NCBI GenBank assembly: GCA_046261875.1
Contig: JBHENW010000208.1
Coordinates: forward strand, 1-5,037
DNA from: JBHENW01 sp046261875
GTDB lineage: Bacteria > Acidobacteriota > Thermoanaerobaculia > UBA5066 > Gp7-AA6
Reading direction: 5' to 3'
DNA: 5,037 nucleotides
The first letter of the stretch is position 1, and the number at the start of each line of letters is the position of its first letter. The notes beneath the pieces were generated by a model. It saw nothing but the letters and a program-made list of their open reading frames with translations. It searched no databases and was not told where the DNA came from. The position numbers and the translations under genes are program-made. Below are positions 1 to 5,037 of this stretch, piece by piece.

Positions 1-999
1 GTAGCGGCTCGTATCGCCGCCGGGCACGATGTCGGGCGAGTAGTTGGAGAGGTACGTCATCCGATAGAAGGGTGTCTTTGGGTTGGGAAAGTAGATCCAG
101 TTCTTCGGAGAGGGCGAAGGCCGCTTCAGCCCGATGCCGACCGAAAAGAGGCGGTTGAAGAGGAGCTTGCGCGAGGCCGTCCGGACCGTCTCCGGAGCGT
201 GCGCCAGCCGCGCGACGAAGGCTTCGAGCGGGAGGGTCGTCAGCAGCCTTTCGTAGGACCGCACCGTCCCGTCGGAGAAACGGATCTCCCGCTTGCGCTC
301 ATCGACACAGGTCATCCGCTTCTGAAGCCGGACGCGGTCGCCGAGGTGCGGTAGAAAAGCGAGCCAGAGGCCGACGGTCCCGCGGGTCGCCGGATAGCCG
401 AAGGTCGCGTTGGGTCCCCAGTCCGTGTTCTTCGGCGCGAGCGTCGTCTCGAGCGCCTTCTTCCAGTCCACGACGCTGACGCGCTCGGCGATCCAGTAAA
501 AGCCCATCCGGTCGAGCGGCGTGGCCCAGACTTTCAGGTTGTACGGGACCATGAAGTGCTTCGCGACCCCGGCCCCGAACCGCGCGTACACCCATTCCTC
601 GAAGTTGCGGTACGCGCGCTCCCGATCGATGGTCTGGGACTCGACGAGGCCGACGAGGCACTCCAGCATCGCCTCCTCGGGCAGCGAAGAAAGATGGTTC
701 TGAAACGGGTACCGGACGTACCGGTCCTCGAACTTGATCCAGCTCTCCCGGTCGATCCGTCGCACGCCGTCCTTCCCGAGGAGCTTGTCGAGCAGGTCGT
801 TGAAGTACTGATATCCCGAAAAGATGATGTGGCCCGAGACGTCCCAGGTGTACCCCCTGGCGTCCTGGAAGCTGGTCGCGAGCCCGCCGATCTGCCCGGC
901 GCGCTCGTAGATCTCGAAGTCGTCCACTCCCCTCTCGCGCAGGCGGTAGCCGGCGCCGAGCCCGGTCGGCCCGGCGCCCAGTATGACGGTCCCCTTCAT
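1..999 (-). CDS. FAD-dependent amine-oxidase-fold enzyme, UDP-galactopyranose mutase / protoporphyrinogen oxidase-like (3' partial)
   Basis: The frame is open from ATG 999-997 to the left edge, giving 333 residues without a stop; relatives are usually about 430-480 residues, so the C-terminal FAD-contacting part is missing. The N-terminus is a Rossmann dinucleotide site, VILGAGPTGLGAGYRL (residues 5-20), with an acidic residue ending the second strand (EIYER, 29-33). The GGLATS segment (37-42) and SGHIIFSG (55-62) follow, as in flavin amine oxidases of the COG1232/UGM-like group. RYPFQNHL (95-102), VPYNLKVWATPLDRM (151-165), WIAERV (170-174) and WGPNATFGYPATRGT (194-208) are family-typical. 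The start codon overlaps the stop of the upstream glycosyltransferase gene (ATGA), so translation is probably coupled. Known members rearrange or oxidise sugar nucleotides or other small substrates; here the glycosyltransferase and UbiA neighbours favour a sugar or envelope-lipid role. True Glf activity is not established, because the canonical Glf signature is only loosely matched. Confidence 0.85.
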   Translation of the reverse strand, partial: MKGTVILGAGPTGLGAGYRLRERGVDDFEIYERAGQIGGLATSFQDARGYTWDVSGHIIFSGYQYFNDLLDKLLGKDGVRRIDRESWIKFEDRYVRYPFQNHLSSLPEEAMLECLVGLVESQTIDRERAYRNFEEWVYARFGAGVAKHFMVPYNLKVWATPLDRMGFYWIAERVSVVDWKKALETTLAPKNTDWGPNATFGYPATRGTVGLWLAFLPHLGDRVRLQKRMTCVDERKREIRFSDGTVRSYERLLTTLPLEAFVARLAHAPETVRTASRKLLFNRLFSVGIGLKRPSPSPKNWIYFPNPKTPFYRMTYLSNYSPDIVPGGDTSRY

Positions 1000-1748
1000 C
1001 CGGCGACCGGTTCCCGCCTTGCCGCTGCGGCGCGCTGCATCTCCGCCCGCAGCTCGAAGAGATAGCGGATCACGCGCGCCACCGTCCCGACCATCTTCCA
1101 GGGACGGTGGATGCTCTGGCCCGCCTCTCGGGGGAAGTGGCGTACGACGACCTCCGCGACTTTCCACCCGGCGATCCGGCAGCGCGCGAAGATCTCGTCG
1201 CCGACGAAGTTGATCCGGTGGCGGATCTCGATCGAGCGCGCGACCTCGCGTCGGAAGGCCCGGCAGCCGCCGTTGATGTCGTGGAGGGGCGATCCGAGCA
1301 CCCAGCGGGACATCAGGTTGAGGCCCTTCGAGAGGATCAGCCGCAGGAAGGGATCGTGGCGCACCTTCTTCCAGCCGAAGACCACGTCGGCGCCCCGGTC
1401 GATCGCCTCGAGAAACCGCGGCGCGTCGGCCATCGTGTGCTGGCCGTCGCCGTCCACGACCATGACGACCTCGCCCGGCGTGCTGCGCAGGGCCGTCTCC
1501 GTCGCCACGGCGTACCCCTTGTTCCCCTGGTGGTGGACGACCGATACCCGGGGATCGGCGCGGGCGAGCCCTTCCGCGATCTCCCCGGTGCGGTCGCGGC
1601 TTCCGTCGTTGACGACCACGATCCGCCAGTCGAGACCCGGAATCGCCGAGAGGGACTCGACGGCCTCGCCGACCGTCTTCGCGATGAGCTCCCCCTCGTT
1701 GTAGGCGAGGAATGCGACGCCCAGGCGCGGACGGGCCTCAGCGGACAT
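996..1748 (-). CDS. Family 2 glycosyltransferase, polyprenyl-phosphate sugar synthase type
   Basis: This 250-residue protein is a GT-A fold inverting glycosyltransferase. The N-terminal strand and loop are GVAFLAYNEGE (10-20). The nucleotide-binding VVVNDGSRDRT lies at 44-54, and the metal-binding DxD motif is VVDGDGQH (97-104, Asp99 and Asp101). A family-like DINGGCRAFRRE follows at 157-168. It has no C-terminal membrane helices, so it resembles short DPM1-like enzymes that load a sugar from a nucleotide onto a polyprenyl phosphate at the inner face of the membrane; the sugar and acceptor cannot be told from sequence. I chose ATG 1748-1746 because GGTGAGG lies 9 bases before it. A GTG at 1763-1761 would add five residues (MRPSL) but has no Shine-Dalgarno sequence and sits inside that GGTGAGG. 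The gene lies 33 bases after the UbiA-like gene and overlaps the FAD enzyme gene by 4 bases, consistent with an operon. Confidence 0.9.
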   Translation of the reverse strand: MSAEARPRLGVAFLAYNEGELIAKTVGEAVESLSAIPGLDWRIVVVNDGSRDRTGEIAEGLARADPRVSVVHHQGNKGYAVATETALRSTPGEVVMVVDGDGQHTMADAPRFLEAIDRGADVVFGWKKVRHDPFLRLILSKGLNLMSRWVLGSPLHDINGGCRAFRREVARSIEIRHRINFVGDEIFARCRIAGWKVAEVVVRHFPREAGQSIHRPWKMVGTVARVIRYLFELRAEMQRAAAARREPVAG

Positions 1749-1799
1749 GAGTGATGGCCTCACCGGCCATGAGTGATGGCCTCACCGGCCATAAATGAT
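1746..1799. repeat. 22-bp tandem direct repeat, two perfect copies plus a degenerate third
   Basis: Bases 1746-1767 and 1768-1789 are identical over 22 bp. A further 10 bases (1790-1799) match the start of the unit with two substitutions, at 1793 and 1795. The repeat sits at the junction of the UbiA-like and glycosyltransferase genes. On the minus strand each copy contains a GGTGAGG Shine-Dalgarno-like sequence followed by an ATG 9 bases later. The UbiA-like stop codon (1784-1782) lies in the second copy, and the glycosyltransferase ATG is completed by the first. Because 22 is not a multiple of three, the ATG of the second copy (1770-1768) opens only a short frame, MAGEAITHVR. Each unit also holds a GGCC-GGTGA-GGCC inverted repeat that could hide the ribosome-binding site in a small hairpin. 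Confidence 0.95.
1758..1764 (-). promoter_or_regulatory. Ribosome-binding site of the glycosyltransferase gene
   Basis: GGTGAGG on the minus strand is separated by 9 bases from ATG 1748-1746. It decides between that ATG and the upstream GTG (1763-1761), which falls inside the site itself. An identical copy 22 bases upstream (1786-1780) overlaps the end of the UbiA-like gene and could only start a short out-of-frame peptide. Confidence 0.6.
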
Positions 1800-2717
1800 C
1801 CACCCGGCCGCGGCGACCCATCCGAGGACCATGAGGAGGATCCAGGGATCGTCGATGAGGAGGGCTTGCGTCGGGTTGCCCCCCCCGCCCTTGCGGTAGA
1901 CGAGCCGCACGTACCGCGCGACACCCAGCACGACGAAGGGCACGGTCGGGGCGAACGACCGGCCGCCATGCATCTTCAGCGTGGAGGGGACTACGGCGTA
2001 GGCCGAATAGGCGGCCACGGTCGCGAGCGCGGTGACGATGAAGAGGAAGTCGAGCGCCTCGGTACCGTAGGACGCGAGCACGGCCCGATGCTCGGATGAG
2101 CCGGCCAGGGCCCCCGTGTGCTGCAGCTCCCACTGCCTCTTGCCGACGACGAGGAAAAGCGCGAGCAGGTACGCGCAGAGCATGAGAAAAGCTGAAGCGG
2201 GGAGACCGGTCAGCGCGGCCCCGGCGAGCGCGCGCAAGGGCAGGCCCGCGGCCACGATGAGGGCCTCGAGAAACGGGATCTGCTTGAGGCCGATCGAGTA
2301 GGACAGCATCAGGATCGCGTAGATCGCGCACCAGCGTCCGAACGCCTGCGAGAGCAGGAAGGCGGCAACGAGCCCCCCGCCGGCCAGAGGGAGCGCCGCC
2401 GCCAGGGCGGTCGAGACCCGCAGCTCGCCGGTCGCCAGCGGCCGGTGGCGTTTGACGGGATGCGCGCGATCCCGGTCGCGGTCCATGACGTCGTTGACGA
2501 GATAGATGCCGCTCGTGATGACGCAGAAGACGGCGACCCCGGCGGCCGCGAGCCACCAGCCGCGCGGGCTCGCCAGCGCTCCGCCGAAGAGAAAGGGGAG
2601 CGGAATGACCAGATTCTTGACCCACTGCGCGGGACGCGCGGCGGCGAGCAGGGCGGCCAGCTGCCGGGAAGCCGGATAGTCGGCGGCCGCCGCGGGACCG
2701 CCCGACGATGAGGCCAT
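1782..2717 (-). CDS. UbiA-superfamily transferase, decaprenyl-phosphate phosphoribosyltransferase-like
   Basis: This is a 311-residue membrane protein with about nine hydrophobic helices (roughly 36-50, 54-72, 103-123, 126-144, 149-171, 174-192, 222-242, 257-270 and 291-309). RPAQWVKNL (28-36) is the N-terminal signature of the phosphoribosyltransferase branch. The Asp-rich metal/diphosphate site is NDVMDRDRDRAHPVKRHRP (75-93). The second motif region is YSIGLKQIPFLEALIVAAG (140-158), followed by LPLRALAGA (159-167). GKRQWEL (192-198) resembles the GKR-x-x-EL signature that I recall from mycobacterial UbiA (Rv3806c). That enzyme joins 5-phosphoribosyl diphosphate to decaprenyl phosphate, the first committed step toward lipid-linked arabinose. 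Polyprenol length and exact product here are inferred. The chosen start, ATG 2717-2715, has no good Shine-Dalgarno sequence, but the frame and the N-terminal family motif support it. Other UbiA activities (quinone, heme or digeranylgeranyl prenylation) fit less well. An 8-G run encodes Gly278-280. Confidence 0.85.
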   Translation of the reverse strand: MASSSGGPAAAADYPASRQLAALLAAARPAQWVKNLVIPLPFLFGGALASPRGWWLAAAGVAVFCVITSGIYLVNDVMDRDRDRAHPVKRHRPLATGELRVSTALAAALPLAGGGLVAAFLLSQAFGRWCAIYAILMLSYSIGLKQIPFLEALIVAAGLPLRALAGAALTGLPASAFLMLCAYLLALFLVVGKRQWELQHTGALAGSSEHRAVLASYGTEALDFLFIVTALATVAAYSAYAVVPSTLKMHGGRSFAPTVPFVVLGVARYVRLVYRKGGGGNPTQALLIDDPWILLMVLGWVAAAGWIIYGR

Positions 2718-2725
2718 GTGCGCTC

Positions 2726-2731
2726 ATTGTA
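2726..2731 (-). promoter_or_regulatory. Possible -10 element before the UbiA-like gene
   Basis: TACAAT on the minus strand ends 8 bases before ATG 2717, which would place a transcription start at or almost at the start codon (leaderless or very short leader). This would fit the missing Shine-Dalgarno sequence. I see no convincing -35 box at 16-18 bases upstream, so the call is weak. Confidence 0.25.
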
Positions 2732-2739
2732 AACGGTTC

Positions 2740-2760
2740 CTGCCGAAACGCCTGCGGCAG
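2740..2760. other. Short GC inverted repeat between the reductase and UbiA-like genes
   Basis: CTGCCG (2740-2745) and CGGCAG (2755-2760) can pair as a 6-bp stem around a 9-base loop, shortly after the reductase stop codon. There is no T-run after it on the minus strand, so it is not a standard intrinsic terminator. It might slow transcription or stabilise the end of the upstream transcript, or be chance in GC-rich DNA. Confidence 0.25.
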
Positions 2761-2773
2761 CCGGGTGGTTCGC

Positions 2774-3682
2774 CTAGCGGAGCGCTTCCTTCTGCAGCGC
2801 CTGGTCGATCGCGAAGGCCGCTTTCGCGCCTTCCGCCGCGGCGACGATCACGAGCTGCACGTCCTCCGACGCGTCCCCGGCGCAGTAGAGGCCCGGCACG
2901 CAGGTGGCGGAGAGACGGTCCGTCCGCACGGTCCCTTTGTGGTTGAACTCGCAGCCCAGCGCCTCGGCCAGCGGCGAGCGCTGGTACTGCGCCGTGCGGA
3001 AGAAGAGTCCACGCCTCGGAAGCGGCTCGCCGCGGGCGAAGACCACGCGCTCGAGCACGCCGTCGCGGCCCTCGAGCCTCTCGACTCGCTCCTCGCGCAC
3101 TGCCACGCGGTTGCGGGCGAGCCGGTCGCGCCAGCGGCGGTTCATTCGCGCCGGTCCATCCGTCAGGAGCACGACGTCGCGCGTCCAGTTCATGAGCCCG
3201 AGAGCGAGATCCGCCGCGTCCACCCGGCGTCCGTACACCGCCACGGGTTGATCGCGCATCTCCCAGCCGTCGCAGTACGGGCAGTGAAAGACGCTGCGGC
3301 CGTACATCGCGGCGGCGCCGGGGATGTCCGGAACGCGGTCCATGACGCCGGTCGCCAGAAGCAGCTTGCGGCAGCGCAGGCGCCGGCCGTCGTCCAGAGT
3401 GAGGGTGAAGCCCCGGGGTCCGACCTTCACGCGCGCGACTTCGCGCGAGGCGATCTCGACCCCGTACGGCTCGAGCTGCTGGCGACCGACCCGGAGGAGC
3501 TCCTCCGGCAGGACCCCGTCGCGCGTGAGAAAGCCGTGGAGACCCCGCGAGGCCGCGTTACGCGGCTTGCCGACGTCGCAGAGCAGGACGCGGCGCCGGC
3601 AGCGTCCCAGCACGAGAGCGGCGGACAGTCCGGCCGGACCGCCGCCCACGATGATCGCGTCGTAGAGGGGAGAATCGCGCAC
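2774..3682 (-). CDS. Thioredoxin-reductase-like FAD/NAD(P)-dependent oxidoreductase
   Basis: This is a 302-residue flavoprotein, about the length of low-molecular-weight thioredoxin reductases. The FAD Rossmann site is YDAIIVGGGPAGLSAAL (7-23). KLLLATGV (106-113) is the conserved ATG segment. The redox-active pair is HCPYCDGW (Cys134 and Cys137), at the place of CATCDG in TrxB. The second FAD motif is GLYCAGDASEDVQ (264-276), followed by an EGAKAAFAID helix (284-293). The NAD(P) site, VAVYGRRVDAADLAL (147-161), lacks the usual GxGxxA/S glycines, so nucleotide preference is uncertain. The expected reaction is electron transfer from a reduced nicotinamide via FAD to the cysteine pair and then to a thiol or small-molecule partner; no thioredoxin is visible here. 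I chose GTG 3682 because it lies seven residues before the first beta strand and has a GGCGG five bases upstream. The in-frame ATG further up would overlap the divergent kinase. It lies 56 bases before the UbiA-like gene. Confidence 0.88.
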   Translation of the reverse strand: MRDSPLYDAIIVGGGPAGLSAALVLGRCRRRVLLCDVGKPRNAASRGLHGFLTRDGVLPEELLRVGRQQLEPYGVEIASREVARVKVGPRGFTLTLDDGRRLRCRKLLLATGVMDRVPDIPGAAAMYGRSVFHCPYCDGWEMRDQPVAVYGRRVDAADLALGLMNWTRDVVLLTDGPARMNRRWRDRLARNRVAVREERVERLEGRDGVLERVVFARGEPLPRRGLFFRTAQYQRSPLAEALGCEFNHKGTVRTDRLSATCVPGLYCAGDASEDVQLVIVAAAEGAKAAFAIDQALQKEALR

Positions 3683-3705
3683 GTTGACCGCCCGCCTGCT
3701 GCACC

Positions 3706-3715
3706 TGGCATGCCA
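3706..3715. promoter_or_regulatory. 10-bp perfect palindrome in the divergent intergenic region
   Basis: TGGCATGCCA is a perfect dyad in the roughly 70-80 bases between the divergent reductase and kinase genes, about 23 bases upstream of the reductase GTG. It could be an operator for one or both genes. It is short and stands alone, so chance is a real alternative. Confidence 0.25.
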
Positions 3716-3735
3716 TCCGCAGCGGAGCCGGAAGA

Positions 3736-3741
3736 TACAAT
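3736..3741 (+). promoter_or_regulatory. Possible -10 element before the kinase gene
   Basis: TACAAT, preceded by GA, lies 9 bases before GTG 3751 and 20 bases before CTG 3762. The same TACAATG string occurs ahead of the UbiA-like gene at a similar distance from its start. No clear -35 box is visible at the usual spacing. Confidence 0.28.
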
Positions 3742-3746
3742 GCGCG

Positions 3747-3751
3747 AAAGG
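3747..3751 (+). promoter_or_regulatory. Possible ribosome-binding site of the kinase gene
   Basis: AAAGG lies 10 bases before CTG 3762, the only plausible start codon in the kinase frame close to the domain. The spacing is slightly long. The site overlaps an out-of-frame GTG (3751) that would suit the kinase better if one base were missing from the sequence. Confidence 0.35.
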
Positions 3752-3761
3752 TGAACTCGCC

Positions 3762-5037
3762 CTGAGCAGAACACCTCTCTCCGGAACCCTCATCGAGGGG
3801 AAGTACGAAATCCTCTCCAAGATCAAGGAGGGCGGGATGGGGACCATCTATCAGGTCCGCCACCGCCTCCTCGACGAGGTCCGGGTCGTCAAGGTCATGC
3901 TCCCCCAGCTCGGCAGCGAGGAGGAGTACCGGCACCGCTTCATCCAGGAAGCCAAGATGGCGACCCGCCTGAAGCACCCCAACGTCGGCACCATCCACGA
4001 CTTCGCGGTGGACCCCGACGGCACCGCTTACATCGTCATGGAGTACATCGATGGGGTCAACCTGGCCGAGCTGCTGCGGACCTCCGGCCCTCCGGGGACC
4101 GGACTGACCCTCGAGATCGCGCACCAGACCCTGCTCGCCCTGGGCTACCTCCACCGCAAGAACGTCGTGCACCGGGACATCGCGCTCGACAATCTGATGC
4201 TGACCCACGACGAGGAGGACCGCCCGCAGATCAAGCTGATCGACCTCGGCATATCCAAGGCGCTGGACAAGACGATCGAGCTCACGTCCCGCGGGGTGTT
4301 CCTCGGGAAGCTGAAGTACTCCTCACCCGAACAGCTCGGCTCCCTGGGACCGGAGGAAACTCTGGACGGACGGAGCGACCTCTACTCGCTCGGTGTCGTG
4401 CTCTACGAGCTCCTGACCGGCCGGCCACCCCTGGGAGGCGACACCCCGAGGACTCTCATCGGGGCGCACCTTTTCCATCCGCCGACGCCATTTTCGGAAA
4501 GCGACCCGGGGGGCAAGGTTCCCACCGAGCTGCGCGCGCTCGTCATGAAGGCGCTCGAGAAGAAGCGCGGCGACCGCTTCTCATCGGCGGAGGAGATGGA
4601 CCAGGCCGTCCTGCGCATACGCGAGCAGATCGCCGGCGCGGAGACGGAGCCGGCGCACCAGCTGCTCTCCCGTGTACGGGCGACGCGCGACGCCGTCCCC
4701 GTGCAGATCACGCCGAGCGCGCAGGATCGTCTCGACCGCCAGTTCATCGCCCAGACGACGCCCGCCGGCACCCCGTATGCGATCCGCCATCCGTCCGGCC
4801 GTTCGGTGGACCCGGCGGCGTTCGAGCCGACGGTCGTGGACCCGCGCTCCACGGCGGAGGCGCTCCCGGTCCGGAGGCCCCGCCGGGCCCTGACGGCCCT
4901 CCTCGTGACGGCCGCCGTCGCTGCGGCTGCCGCCATCCTCTTCCTGGGGCGGGAAGAGACCGCCGAAGCCCCCGGACTCGCCGCGGCGACGCCGATCCCG
5001 ATCGCGACGGACGCCCCCGCGGCGCTCGTCACAGAGG
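3762..5037 (+). CDS. Membrane-anchored PknB-type serine/threonine protein kinase (3' partial)
   Basis: Numbering is from CTG 3762, giving 425 residues to the right edge with no stop. The kinase domain runs from about 15 to 285: glycine-rich loop EGGMGTIY (23-30), ATP-anchoring lysine in VRVVKVM (Lys44), helix-C glutamate probably Glu63, catalytic loop VVHRDIALDNLML (135-147, Asp139 and Asn144), metal site DLG (161-163), activation segment GKLKYSSPEQL (182-192), DLYSLGVVLYELLTG (206-220). Residues 290-375 are a low-complexity juxtamembrane linker. A basic RRPRR (371-375) precedes one helix, ALTALLVTAAVAAAAAILFLG (about 376-396), so the kinase lies inside and a Pro/Ala-rich outer domain begins before the edge. 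Such receptors sense envelope or outside signals, but the sensor is not in view. The catalytic loop has Ala141 where most Ser/Thr kinases have Lys, and DLG replaces DFG. No in-frame ATG or GTG exists between the stop at 3663 and ATG 3837, inside the glycine loop. The 5' end is therefore uncertain. Confidence 0.88.
   Translation, partial: MSRTPLSGTLIEGKYEILSKIKEGGMGTIYQVRHRLLDEVRVVKVMLPQLGSEEEYRHRFIQEAKMATRLKHPNVGTIHDFAVDPDGTAYIVMEYIDGVNLAELLRTSGPPGTGLTLEIAHQTLLALGYLHRKNVVHRDIALDNLMLTHDEEDRPQIKLIDLGISKALDKTIELTSRGVFLGKLKYSSPEQLGSLGPEETLDGRSDLYSLGVVLYELLTGRPPLGGDTPRTLIGAHLFHPPTPFSESDPGGKVPTELRALVMKALEKKRGDRFSSAEEMDQAVLRIREQIAGAETEPAHQLLSRVRATRDAVPVQITPSAQDRLDRQFIAQTTPAGTPYAIRHPSGRSVDPAAFEPTVVDPRSTAEALPVRRPRRALTALLVTAAVAAAAAILFLGREETAEAPGLAAATPIPIATDAPAALVTE

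Noticed and set aside
1107..1754. Plus-strand frames opposite the glycosyltransferase (215 and 197 codons)
   Set aside because: Both are shadows of the GT2 gene, whose NDGS and DxD motifs are unambiguous on the minus strand.
1746..1789. CRISPR-like or attachment-site reading of the 22-bp repeat
   Set aside because: The copies abut with no spacer, and there is no integrase, cas gene or target duplication; a simple tandem duplication explains it.
1738..2727. A 329-codon frame on the minus strand overlapping the UbiA-like gene in another frame
   Set aside because: The translation is Arg-rich and lacks family motifs, while the alternate frame (1782-2717) gives a full UbiA-type membrane protein.
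2740..2760. Intrinsic terminator after the reductase
   Set aside because: The stem is only 6 bp with a 9-base loop and no T-run follows on the minus strand; it is kept only as a weak inverted repeat.
2708..3754. A 348-codon open frame on the plus strand opposite the reductase
   Set aside because: It is antisense to a clear flavoprotein, its translation is rich in Arg/Ala/His with no recognisable domain, and long antisense frames are expected in such GC-rich DNA.
3558..4208. A 216-codon minus-strand frame opposite the kinase 5' region
   Set aside because: It is antisense to the conserved kinase domain and crosses into the reductase in another frame; no motif supports it.
4403..5032. A 209-codon minus-strand frame opposite the kinase 3' region
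   Set aside because: The Ala/Ser/Arg-rich translation mirrors the low-complexity linker and membrane helix of the kinase; it has no independent support.

Overview
The window is very GC-rich and densely coding, with no gene-free stretch over 300 bases. It holds four genes on the minus strand, read from about 3.7 kb down to the left edge, and one divergent gene on the plus strand that runs off the right edge. A PknB-type kinase with the look GKYEILSKIKEGGMGTIYQVRHRLLDE, together with the high GC content, suggests an Acidobacteriota-like or similar GC-rich soil bacterium. That placement is an impression from family memory, not something the window proves.

Minus strand, in transcription order: (1) a thioredoxin-reductase-like FAD/NAD(P) oxidoreductase with a CPYC pair (3682 to 2774); (2) a UbiA-superfamily membrane transferase whose motifs closely resemble decaprenyl-phosphate phosphoribosyltransferase of mycobacteria (2717 to 1782); (3) a soluble family 2 glycosyltransferase of the polyprenyl-phosphate sugar synthase type (1748 to 996); (4) a UDP-galactopyranose-mutase/protoporphyrinogen-oxidase-like FAD enzyme that overlaps gene 3 by ATGA and is cut by the left edge (999 to below 1). 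Genes 2 to 4 look like one operon making or transferring a lipid-linked sugar for the cell envelope. Gene 1 lies 56 bases upstream on the same strand and may or may not share their transcript.

Plus strand: a membrane-anchored Ser/Thr protein kinase (from about 3762 to beyond 5037) has an N-terminal kinase domain, a proline/alanine-rich juxtamembrane stretch, one transmembrane helix and a truncated outer domain. It has no in-frame ATG or GTG ahead of its glycine-rich loop, so it either starts at CTG or carries a one-base frameshift at its 5' end.

Points worth a second look: a perfect 22-bp tandem duplication carrying the ribosome-binding site and start codon of the glycosyltransferase and the stop codon of the UbiA gene; the kinase start anomaly and its unusual HRDIALDN/DLG catalytic motifs; an 8-G tract inside the UbiA gene; a shared TACAATG motif just before two starts; and a mycobacterial-arabinan-like gene combination in what appears to be a different kind of bacterium. 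I did not find a clear new defence, mobile or RNA system.
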